This document shows, piece by piece, positions 50,052 to 57,542 of a stretch of DNA of 64,000 nucleotides. The notes below the pieces were generated by a model, which was not told where the DNA came from, ran no database searches, and saw only the letters and a program-made list of their open reading frames with translations. The number at the start of each line of letters is the position of its first letter. Positions within the stretch are counted from its first letter, which is position 1. This DNA comes from Streptomyces sp. TLI_235 (GTDB lineage Bacteria; Actinomycetota; Actinomycetes; Streptomycetales; Streptomycetaceae). The position numbers and the translations under genes are program-made. The stretch covers positions 1,674,001 through 1,738,000 of the forward strand of contig NSGV01000002.1 of NCBI GenBank assembly GCA_002300355.1, written 5' to 3'.

Positions 50052-52159
50052 CAGGGCTTCCAGTCGACGGGCAGGTTCGGCGCCTCGCTGCCGCTGGGCG
50101 CGACCCGCAGGGTCTTCAGGGCGAACTCCATCACCTGCTTGAACACCGGGCCGCACAGCTGGCCGCCGAAGTGGCCGTTGACCGGGTTCTGGATCACGCA
50201 GGAGACCGTCACCCGGGGCTGGTCGGCCGGTGCGAAGCCGATGAAGGAGGCGGTGTACCCGGAGTAGCGGCCGGTCTTCGGGTCCACGCGGTTGGCGGTG
50301 CCGGTCTTGCCGGCCACCCGGTAGCCGGGGATCGCCGCCTTGGTGCCGGTGCCCTGCTCGTCCGTGACGACGGACTCGAGCATCTCGGTCAGCGTCTTCG
50401 CGGTCGCCTCGCTGACCACCCGGGTCTGCGCGCCGGCCGCGGCCGGGGTGTACCGCCCGTCCGGGCCGGTGGTACCCATGACGAGGTTGGGCGCGACCCG
50501 CACACCGCCGTTGGCGATGGTGGAGAACACCGAGGTGGCCTGCAGGGCGTTGACCGACAGGCCCTGGCCGAACGGGATGGTGTACTGCTGCGAGCCCTTC
50601 CAGTCCTCCGGCTTGGCGAGGATGCCGCGGGTCTCGCCGGGGAAGCCGAGGCCGCTGGGCTGTCCGATCCCGAACTTCTGCAGGTAGCCGCCGAGCACCT
50701 TGTTGGCCTCGCGCTGGTCCTTGCCGAGGTGCTCGGCGGCCTCGATGGTGCCGATGTTGGAGGACTTGGCGAGCACGCCGGCCAGCGTCAGGTACCAGGT
50801 CTCGTGGTCGACGTCGTCGTGGAAGACCCGGTCGGAGCGCTGCAGGGTGTTGGGCACGGTGACATGGGTGTCCCAGCTCGCGGTGCCGGTGTCCAGCACC
50901 GCGGCCATGGTCATCAGCTTGGCCGTGGACCCGGGCTCGTAGGCGTCCTGGACGGCGGCGTTGCCGAGCTGGTCGGGGCGGACCGTGGCGAGCTTGTTCG
51001 GGTCCAGGCCGGGCGAGGTGGCCATGGCGAGGATCCGGCCGCTCTTCACGTCCTGGACGACGACGTAGCCCTTCTCCGCCCCGGCGTTGGCGACCTGGTC
51101 GGTGATGGCCCGCTGGGCCGCCCACTGGATGTCCTTGTCGACGGTCAGCCGCAGGTCGGTGCCGGGCACCGGGGCCTGCATGCCGCCGCCGGAGCCGGGC
51201 ACGATCCGCCCGCCGACCGAGGCGTAGGTGGAGTGCCCGTCGACCCCGGCGAGGTCCTTCTGGTACTGCAGTTCCAGGCCGCCGGTGCCGGTGCCCTCGG
51301 CGTTGACGAAGCCCACCAGATTGCCCGCCAGGTCGGCGGCCGGGTAGACCCGCCGCTTGCTGGGCGACCAGACCAGCCCGGCCAGCGGGTTGGCGCAGGC
51401 GTTGTCGACAGCGGTGCGGCCGCCCTTGTCGGCGGGCTTGCCGAGCAGCAGGCGCTGCGCCCGGCAGGCCTTGGTGTCGGCCTGCTTGGCCAGGTCGGCG
51501 CGCAGGTCGGCGATCTGGTTCTTGGCCTCCGGCGTCTGCCGGGGGGCCAGCAGGGCGTAGCGGCTCTTCGGGTTCTTCGGGTTGAGGTGCAGCAGCCCGG
51601 CGAGTTTCTCCTTGGTCACGCCGATGATCGGCGAGAGCAGGGCGGCGGCCTGCTCGGGCGCGTCCGGGACGTGCGTGGCCTCGGGGGTGAACAGGGTGGG
51701 GTCGGCGGTGATGTCGTAGGCGTCCACGGTGGTCGCCAGGACGGTGCCGTCGCTGGCCGTTATCGAGCCGCGCTCCGCGGAGAGCACGACCGGCACGTAC
51801 TGGTTCGCGCCGGCCTCGGCGGCCAGCGCGTGCGAGTCCAGCAGCTGCAGCTGGACGAGCCGCCCGGCGAACACCGAGAAGACGACGACCAGGGCGAAGC
51901 CGGCCAGCCGCAGCCGCTTGCGCGGGTCGGCGAGCCGGATCATCCGCGGCTGCGACCGGGCCGCGGGCCGCTGCGGGGGGCGGGCCGGGCGGGCGGTGCG
52001 CGGGTCGGTGCCCCGGCTCTGGGCGGCGGGGCGGCGGGGCGTCCGGCGGGGCTGCTCGGCGCCGCGCGGACGGGGGGTGCGGCCGGCCTCGCCGCCGGGG
52101 CGGCCGGGGCGGTGCGGGCGGCGGTCGCCGGGGCCCTGGGGCCTGCGCGGTGTGCTCAT
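50051..52159 (-). CDS. ftsI: class B penicillin-binding protein (FtsI/PBP3), septal transpeptidase
   Basis: 702 aa, ATG at 52159 overlapping the ftsL stop (ATGA). A basic ~70-residue cytoplasmic tail rich in Pro/Arg, one membrane segment (LAGFALVVVFSVFAGRLVQLQ, about 87-107), a dimerisation/pedestal region (ANQYVPVVLSAERGSI...), and the transpeptidase domain with STAK (nucleophile Ser411), SSN (AKSSNIGT) and KTG (AGKTGTANR). Cross-links septal peptidoglycan with FtsW. A PASTA domain is not seen. Confidence 0.96.
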   Translation of the reverse strand: MSTPRRPQGPGDRRPHRPGRPGGEAGRTPRPRGAEQPRRTPRRPAAQSRGTDPRTARPARPPQRPAARSQPRMIRLADPRKRLRLAGFALVVVFSVFAGRLVQLQLLDSHALAAEAGANQYVPVVLSAERGSITASDGTVLATTVDAYDITADPTLFTPEATHVPDAPEQAAALLSPIIGVTKEKLAGLLHLNPKNPKSRYALLAPRQTPEAKNQIADLRADLAKQADTKACRAQRLLLGKPADKGGRTAVDNACANPLAGLVWSPSKRRVYPAADLAGNLVGFVNAEGTGTGGLELQYQKDLAGVDGHSTYASVGGRIVPGSGGGMQAPVPGTDLRLTVDKDIQWAAQRAITDQVANAGAEKGYVVVQDVKSGRILAMATSPGLDPNKLATVRPDQLGNAAVQDAYEPGSTAKLMTMAAVLDTGTASWDTHVTVPNTLQRSDRVFHDDVDHETWYLTLAGVLAKSSNIGTIEAAEHLGKDQREANKVLGGYLQKFGIGQPSGLGFPGETRGILAKPEDWKGSQQYTIPFGQGLSVNALQATSVFSTIANGGVRVAPNLVMGTTGPDGRYTPAAAGAQTRVVSEATAKTLTEMLESVVTDEQGTGTKAAIPGYRVAGKTGTANRVDPKTGRYSGYTASFIGFAPADQPRVTVSCVIQNPVNGHFGGQLCGPVFKQVMEFALKTLRVAPSGSEAPNLPVDWKP

Positions 52160-52752
52160 CGTCCGCTCCCGGGGTGGGCGGGGCCGGTGCTGGCCGGCGG
52201 GGCGGGCGCGATCTGCACCCCGTCGTCGCCCGCCGAGGGGCTCGGGGCCGCCGGTGAGGCGGACGCGGACGGGTCGGCGGGCGCCGCGGAGGCGGGGGCG
52301 TTGTCCTCGGGCCGCTTGACGGGCGCGCTGTCCTGGGCCTGGCCGGGCTTGCCGAGCACCTTGCCGTCGTCCTGCAGGAAGGCCGGGCCGCCGCCGGGCA
52401 CCATGCCCAGCTCGCGGGCCCGGCGGGCGAGCGCGTCCGGGGCGGCGTTCTGGTCGATCTGTGCCTGCAGGCCCTGCTTCTCGTCGGTCAGGTCGGTGGT
52501 CTGCTTCTTCAGCCGGGACAGCTCGAAGGAGCCCTCGTTGAGGGCGGTGTTGAGCATCAGCAGGCCGAGCAGCCCGGCCGAGAGCAGTACCACGATCAGC
52601 ACGGCGAACGGTGTCCGTCCGCGGACCGACCGGGTCTGCGGACGGGCGGTGATCCGGGCCCGCCCCGCCTGCCCGGGGAGCGGACCGCTCCTTCTGGTCC
52701 GACCGCCCTGCCCGCCCGCGGGCAGCAGGGGCCCACCGCCGGCCACCGGCAC
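52156..52752 (-). CDS. ftsL: FtsL-type divisome membrane protein
   Basis: The GTG at 52752 (VPVAGGGPLLPAGG) is chosen because GGGAGGG precedes it and the region further upstream is the rsmH gene; 198 aa. Basic cytoplasmic tail, one membrane segment (FAVLIVVLLSAGLLGLLMLNTAL, about 49-71), then a short leucine-zipper-like coiled coil (LSRLKKQTTDLTDEKQGLQAQIDQ) ending in ALARRARELGMVPGGGPAFL, the FtsL/DivIC pattern. Long Ala/Pro/Ser-rich extracytoplasmic tail. Forms the FtsQLB-type complex that activates FtsW/FtsI. Confidence 0.9.
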   Translation of the reverse strand: MPVAGGGPLLPAGGQGGRTRRSGPLPGQAGRARITARPQTRSVRGRTPFAVLIVVLLSAGLLGLLMLNTALNEGSFELSRLKKQTTDLTDEKQGLQAQIDQNAAPDALARRARELGMVPGGGPAFLQDDGKVLGKPGQAQDSAPVKRPEDNAPASAAPADPSASASPAAPSPSAGDDGVQIAPAPPASTGPAHPGSGR

Positions 52753-52795
52753 TGCGCCCTCCCTCTCGCCGTTCCTCGCTCGCCGTCCGCCCCGG

Positions 52796-53764
52796 TCAGC
52801 GCCGGGTCGCCCTGATCCTCTCCGCCACGCGCAGCCGGACGGGCGCGGCGCGCCGGTTCTCCTCGATCTCCGCCTCGGTGGCCAGCACCGCACCGCGGGT
52901 GTGCAGCTTCAGCCAGGGCTGGTGTTCCTCGGGTACGAACGGCAGCCCGGGCGGGGCGGTGGAGGTGGCGCCGGCCTGGAAGTACTGCTTGACCAGACGG
53001 TCCTCCAGGGACTGGTAGGACATCACCACGATCCGTCCGCCGACCGCGAGGCGTTCCAGCGCCCCGGGGATCGCCCGGTCGAGCACCTCCAGCTCCCCGT
53101 TGACCTCGATCCGCAGGGCCTGGAAGGTGCGCTTGGCCGGGTTGCCGCCGGTGCGCCGGGTCGCCGCCGGGATGGCGTTGCGTACCAATTCCACGAGACG
53201 CGCGCTGGTGGAGAACGGTTCCTTCTGCCGTTCGCGGACGATCACCGAGGCGATCTTCCCCGCGAACCGCTCCTCGCCGTAGACCTTGAGGATCCGGGCC
53301 AGGTCGCCGTGGCTGTAGGTGTTGAGCACCTCGGCGGCGCTCAGCCCGCGGGTCTGGTCCATCCGCATGTCGAGCGGGGCGTCCTGGGCGTAGGCGAAGC
53401 CGCGGTCGGCCTCGTCCAGCTGCATGGAGGAGACGCCGAGGTCGAACAGGACGCCGTGCACCTCGGGGATGCCGAGGTCGTCGAGGACCTGCGGGATCTC
53501 GTCGTAGACGGCGTGCACCAGGGTGGCGCGGTCGCCGAACGGGGCCAGCCGCTCCGCGGAGAGCTTCAGTGCGGCCGGGTCGCGGTCCACCGCGACCAGC
53601 CGGGCCTGGGGGAACTGGGTGAGGATCGCCTCGCTGTGGCCGCCGAGGCCGAGGGTGGCGTCGACCACCACGGCGCCGGGGGCGTCGGCCGCGGGGGCCA
53701 GGGCGTCCATGCAGCGCTGCAGCATCACCGGGACGTGCTTGGGTGCCGGAGTCTCGTTGCTCAT
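52796..53764 (-). CDS. rsmH: RsmH (MraW), 16S rRNA C1402 N4-methyltransferase
   Basis: The ATG at 53764 (MSNETPAPKHVPVML) gives 322 aa, the usual family length; the open frame upstream of it is Pro/Arg-rich filler. Motifs: HVPVMLQRCMDAL, SAM motif DATLGLGGHSEAIL, VAVDRDPAAL, FDLGVSSMQLDEADRGFAY, PLDMRMDQTRGLSAAEVLNTY and the C-terminal IVVMSYQSLEDRLVKQYF. First gene of the dcw operon here; mraZ, which often precedes it, is absent. The 536 bp upstream hold no recognisable gene and should carry the operon promoter. Confidence 0.96.
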   Translation of the reverse strand: MSNETPAPKHVPVMLQRCMDALAPAADAPGAVVVDATLGLGGHSEAILTQFPQARLVAVDRDPAALKLSAERLAPFGDRATLVHAVYDEIPQVLDDLGIPEVHGVLFDLGVSSMQLDEADRGFAYAQDAPLDMRMDQTRGLSAAEVLNTYSHGDLARILKVYGEERFAGKIASVIVRERQKEPFSTSARLVELVRNAIPAATRRTGGNPAKRTFQALRIEVNGELEVLDRAIPGALERLAVGGRIVVMSYQSLEDRLVKQYFQAGATSTAPPGLPFVPEEHQPWLKLHTRGAVLATEAEIEENRRAAPVRLRVAERIRATRR

Positions 53765-54300
53765 TGCGCGGTGGCGGCCTTCCTCGGTGCGGCCGCCCGG
53801 GCCCGGACGGCTGGCCCCATTCTCGCCCACCGCCGGAGCGGATCCGGCCGCCGGGCCGTGGACCGCCCGCGTGCACACGGCCCGCGGTCCCCGCCCGCTC
53901 GCCTGGGGAAGGAGTGACCGCCCGGCACCGGGGAAGGTGCGCCAGGTGGCACAGGAGCGGGTGGAGGCCGCGGGCCGCGTACGGTGGCGCGCCCGTCGCC
54001 GGCCCGGGGGCGTCGGCGGGGCGTGCGGGCAGTGCTCCACTGCGCCGCCAGACTATCGCCCACTCACGCCGAGTCAACGCTCCGCGACGGTGTGCCACCC
54101 GGGCGGCGGTACGCCTCCGCGCAGGTGGGAGGTGGCGCGGCCGGCGCGGGCCGGCCGGGCGCACCGCACGGCCCCGCGCCGGGCATACAGGGAGGAACTG
54201 CGCAACCCGGTCGCTGTCGCGCCGCGGCGGGCTATGGACTGGATCACAGCCCGGGGACGGGCCGCACCATGGCACTGGAATTCGGATTACCTTCGTCACC
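53765..54300. other. intergenic region between divergent rsmH and carbonic anhydrase genes
   Basis: No supportable gene. The open frames here have biased Arg/Pro/Gly composition and no conserved motifs. It must contain the dcw operon promoter (minus strand) and the promoter of the carbonic anhydrase gene. TACCTT at 54288-54293, 7 bases before the ATG at 54301, could be a -10 of a leaderless transcript, but no good -35 is seen. No mraZ-type gene or MraZ box cluster was noticed. Confidence 0.6.
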
Positions 54301-54840
54301 ATGACAGTGACCCCCGACCGGCCCGTGCCGAACGCCGCTGCCAGCTCCGCCCCGGCCATCATCGACCGTTTCGTGGCATCCAACCGCGAGTACGCGGTCG
54401 GCTTCCGCGACGGCGGCATGGACGCCCGACCCGTGCAGAAGGTCGCCGTGGTGGCGTGCATGGACGCCCGCCTCGACCTGTTCGCCGCACTCGGCCTGGA
54501 GCTCGGCGACGCGCACATCATCCGCAACGCGGGCGGTGTCGTCACCGACGACACCATCCGCTCGCTCACCATCAGCCAGCGCGCCCTGGGCACCCGCTCG
54601 GTCGTGCTGATCCACCACACCGGCTGCGGCCTGCTCGGCCTCACCGAGGACTTCCGCCGCGAGCTGGAGGCCGAGGTCGGCCAGCGCCCGCAGTGGGCGG
54701 TGGAGGCCTTCGTCGACCTGGACGGCGACGTCCGCCAGTCGATGCAGCGGGTCCGCACCTCCCCGTTCCTTCCGCACACCGACGACGTCCGCGGCTTCGT
54801 CTTCGACGTCCACACCGGTCTGCTCCGCGAGATCGTCTGA
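54301..54840 (+). CDS. beta-class carbonic anhydrase
   Basis: 179 aa, ATG at 54301. Beta-class motifs: VVACMDARLD (zinc Cys plus the Asp-Arg dyad), HIIRNAGGVVTDDTIRSL, and VLIHHTGCGLLG, which supplies the zinc His and second Cys. Short, single-domain form common in actinobacteria. Interconverts CO2 and bicarbonate. There is no clear Shine-Dalgarno, and a -10-like TACCTT sits 7 bases before the start, suggesting leaderless translation. Not obviously linked to the dcw operon, which runs the other way. Confidence 0.92.
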   Translation: MTVTPDRPVPNAAASSAPAIIDRFVASNREYAVGFRDGGMDARPVQKVAVVACMDARLDLFAALGLELGDAHIIRNAGGVVTDDTIRSLTISQRALGTRSVVLIHHTGCGLLGLTEDFRRELEAEVGQRPQWAVEAFVDLDGDVRQSMQRVRTSPFLPHTDDVRGFVFDVHTGLLREIV

Positions 54841-54846
54841 GGTCCC

Positions 54847-54867
54847 GTCCGCCCCGCCGGGGCGGAC
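54847..54867 (+). terminator. hairpin after carbonic anhydrase gene
   Basis: GTCCGCCCC-GCC-GGGGCGGAC, a perfect 9-bp stem with a 3-base loop, 7 bases after the stop codon. No U-tract, as is usual for streptomycete terminators. Confidence 0.65.
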
Positions 54868-55168
54868 ACCTGCCCCGACCCGGCCAGCGCCGTCCGGGTC
54901 CCGTCTCGCTCCCTCGTCCCGTCCGACGCCCGCGTCGTGCCGGGACGAACCGGGACACTGCACGCGTCTCGCCCGCCCGAGTGACTTCCGGGCGCGCGAC
55001 AGGGAAGAATGCCCGTGCAGGCCCGGCCCCGATCCATCCGGGGCGGCCTTGCCGCACGCCCACCGACCGTGCCACTCCTCGCCGGAACCGCACGCCCGCC
55101 CGGGCGGCGCGCCATCGGTCGGCCGGCCGTCCGGAGCCGGCACAAGTGGTCCACATGGGAGTGAACGG
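54868..55168. other. intergenic region upstream of moxR operon
   Basis: About 300 bp without a supportable gene, very C-rich. It should hold the promoter of the three-gene moxR operon; no clear -35/-10 pair was identified. Confidence 0.5.
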
Positions 55169-56194
55169 GTGACGACCTACAACACGCAGGGCACGGCGGG
55201 CGCAACCCGCTCTGACGGTTTCGCCGGGCGCAGGCCCGCGGGGCTCCAGGAGCTGGGCGCGGTGGCCGAGCGCATCCGCGCGTCGGTGGAGAGCGTCATC
55301 GAGGGCAAGCCGGAGGCCGTACGGATCGCACTGACCGTGCTGCTGGCCGAGGGCCACCTGCTGCTGGAGGACGTGCCGGGCGTCGGCAAGACGATGCTCG
55401 CCAAGGCACTGGCCCGGTCGGTGGACTGCACGGTGCGCCGCATCCAGTTCACGCCGGACCTGCTGCCCTCGGACGTCACCGGCACCAACGTCTTCGACCA
55501 GCACCAGCGGGACTTCGAGTTCCGGCCGGGCGCGATCTTCGCGCAGATCGTCGTCGGCGACGAGATCAACCGGGCCTCGCCGAAGACCCAGTCGGCGCTG
55601 CTGGAGTCGATGGAGGAGCGCCAGGTCACCATCGACGGCACCAGCTACGAGCTGCCCTCGCCGTTCATGGTCGTGGCGACCCAGAACCCGGTCGAGATGG
55701 AGGGCACCTACCCGTTGCCCGAGGCGCAGCGGGACCGCTTCATGGCCCGGGTGTCGATCGGCTACCCCAGCCCCGACGCCGAGTTCGCGATGCTCGACGT
55801 GCACGCCGGCGCGAACCCGCTGGACGACCTGCAGCCGGTCGCGCACGCCGCCGACATCCTCAAGCTGATCGACGTGGTCCGCTCGGTGCACGTCGCCGAC
55901 GCGGTGCGCCGGTACGCGGTGGAGCTGGTCTCCGCCACCCGCAACCACCCGGAGCTGCGGCTCGGTGCCTCGCCGCGCGCCACCCTGCACCTGGTGCGGG
56001 CGGCCCGCGCGGCCGCCGCCCTGGAGGGCCGCGAGTACGTGGTGCCGGACGACGTCCAGGGGCTGGCCGTGCCGGTGCTGGCGCACCGTCTGCTGCCGAC
56101 CGCCGAGAGCCGGCTGAGCCGCCGCTCCGCCGAGCAGGTCGTGCTGGATCTGGTCGCCCGGCTGCCGATCCCCCGTCCGCAGGGTCGCGGCTGA
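55169..56194 (+). CDS. MoxR-family AAA+ ATPase
   Basis: The GTG at 55169 (VTTYNTQGTAG) has GGGAG upstream; 341 aa. Walker A EDVPGVGKT (about 70-77), Walker B VVGDEINRASPKTQSALLESMEERQV with the MoxR insert, sensor 1 VATQNPVEMEGTYPLPEAQRDRF, and an Arg finger region. MoxR proteins act as chaperones for maturation of partner complexes; they are regularly encoded with a DUF58 protein and a transglutaminase, as here. One base separates it from the DUF58 gene, so the three form an operon. Confidence 0.94.
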   Translation: MTTYNTQGTAGATRSDGFAGRRPAGLQELGAVAERIRASVESVIEGKPEAVRIALTVLLAEGHLLLEDVPGVGKTMLAKALARSVDCTVRRIQFTPDLLPSDVTGTNVFDQHQRDFEFRPGAIFAQIVVGDEINRASPKTQSALLESMEERQVTIDGTSYELPSPFMVVATQNPVEMEGTYPLPEAQRDRFMARVSIGYPSPDAEFAMLDVHAGANPLDDLQPVAHAADILKLIDVVRSVHVADAVRRYAVELVSATRNHPELRLGASPRATLHLVRAARAAAALEGREYVVPDDVQGLAVPVLAHRLLPTAESRLSRRSAEQVVLDLVARLPIPRPQGRG

Positions 56195-56195
56195 C

Positions 56196-57542
56196 GTGGC
56201 CACGGGCGAGAACCCTCCCCCGCCGGCCGGCGGCTCCTCGCACGGCCTGCGGGCGGGGCTGCACGGGCTGACCACCCGGGGGCGGTCGTTCCTGGCCGCC
56301 GGCATCACCGCCTCGCTGTGCGCGTACGTCTTCGGGCAGGACGCGCTGCTGCGGGTCGGCGTGCTGCTGGCGGCGCTGCCGCTGGCGTCCGCGGTCTGGC
56401 TGCTGCGCACCCGCTACCGGGTGGCGGGCGGCCGGCGGCTGTCCCCGCACCGGGCGCCGGCGGGCCAGGAGGCCCGGGTGCACCTGCGGCTGGACAACGT
56501 GTCGCGGATGCCGACCGGCGTGCTGCTGCTGGAGGACCGGGTGCCCTACGTGCTCGGGCCGCGGCCGCGGTTCGTGCTGGACCGGGTCGAGCCGCACGGC
56601 TTCCGCGAGGTGTCCTACCGGGTCCGCTCGGACCTGCGCGGCCGCTACCCGCTGGGCCCGCTGCAGCTGCGGCTGTCCGACCCGTTCGGGATGTGCGAGC
56701 TGACCCGCTCGTTCAACGCCTCCGACGTGCTCACCGTGGTGCCGCAGGTGATGCCGCTGCCACCGGTGCGGCTGCCGGGCGAGCGGGCCGGGCACGGCGA
56801 CACCAACGCCCGGGCGCTGGCGCTGGCCGGCGACGACGACGTGATCCCGCGCGAGTACCGGCACGGCGACGACCTGCGCCGGGTGCACTGGAAGTCCACG
56901 GCGCGCTACGGCGAGCTGATGGTCCGCCGCGAGGAGCAGCCGCTGAAGGCGCACGCCGCGGTGCTGCTGGACACCCGGGCGATCGCGCACCGCGGCAGCG
57001 GCCCCGGCTCCTCCTTCGAGTGGGCGGTGAGCTGCGCCGCGTCCGTCGGCGTCCACCTGATCGAGCGCGGCTACCGGACGCGGCTGGTCACCGACACCGG
57101 CGACACCGTCCCGGCCCCCGGCAGCCAGCTCGGCAGCACGACCCCCGTCGAGGCCGGCGGGCTGCTGCTGGACGAGCTCGCGGTCGTCGACCACTCCGAC
57201 GGCGGCGGGCTGGCCCGGGCCGAGGAGGCGCTGCGCGCCGGCGAGGGCCTGCTGGTCGCGATCGTCGGCTCGCTCGACGACGAGCAGGTGGAGCGGATGT
57301 GCGCGCTGCGCCGCCGGGCCGCCGGCGCGGTGCTGTTCCTGCTCGACACGGCGACCTGGGCGGGCCTGCGGCACCTGCTGCCGGACACCGCCGACGACAC
57401 CTTCCAGGAGCAGCAGAAGCTGCTGCGGCGGGCCGGCTGGACGGTTCTGCCGGTGAAGGCCGGGGCCTCGGCGGCCGAGCTGTGGCGTTCGGCCGACCGC
57501 ACCGAGCAGTCGAACCCCTACCGAGACGAGGTCGGCGCGTGA
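56196..57542 (+). CDS. DUF58 domain protein
   Basis: 448 aa, GTG at 56196. Two hydrophobic segments near the N-terminus (about 35-70: FLAAGITASLCAYVFGQDALLRVGVLLAALPLASAVWLL), an extracytoplasmic/cytoplasmic beta region (RVPYVLGPRPRFVLDRVEP), and the DUF58 core REYRHGDDLRRVHWKSTARYGELMVRREEQP (about 224-254). The C-terminal part resembles a von Willebrand A-like fold without a MIDAS. Overlaps the next gene by 4 bases (GTGA). Function is inferred only from its MoxR and transglutaminase neighbours. Confidence 0.9.
   Translation: MATGENPPPPAGGSSHGLRAGLHGLTTRGRSFLAAGITASLCAYVFGQDALLRVGVLLAALPLASAVWLLRTRYRVAGGRRLSPHRAPAGQEARVHLRLDNVSRMPTGVLLLEDRVPYVLGPRPRFVLDRVEPHGFREVSYRVRSDLRGRYPLGPLQLRLSDPFGMCELTRSFNASDVLTVVPQVMPLPPVRLPGERAGHGDTNARALALAGDDDVIPREYRHGDDLRRVHWKSTARYGELMVRREEQPLKAHAAVLLDTRAIAHRGSGPGSSFEWAVSCAASVGVHLIERGYRTRLVTDTGDTVPAPGSQLGSTTPVEAGGLLLDELAVVDHSDGGGLARAEEALRAGEGLLVAIVGSLDDEQVERMCALRRRAAGAVLFLLDTATWAGLRHLLPDTADDTFQEQQKLLRRAGWTVLPVKAGASAAELWRSADRTEQSNPYRDEVGA

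Noticed and set aside
54085..54300. Short coding frames upstream of carbonic anhydrase
   Set aside because: No ribosome site, conserved motif or plausible composition; the in-frame upstream extension of the carbonic anhydrase reads as filler.
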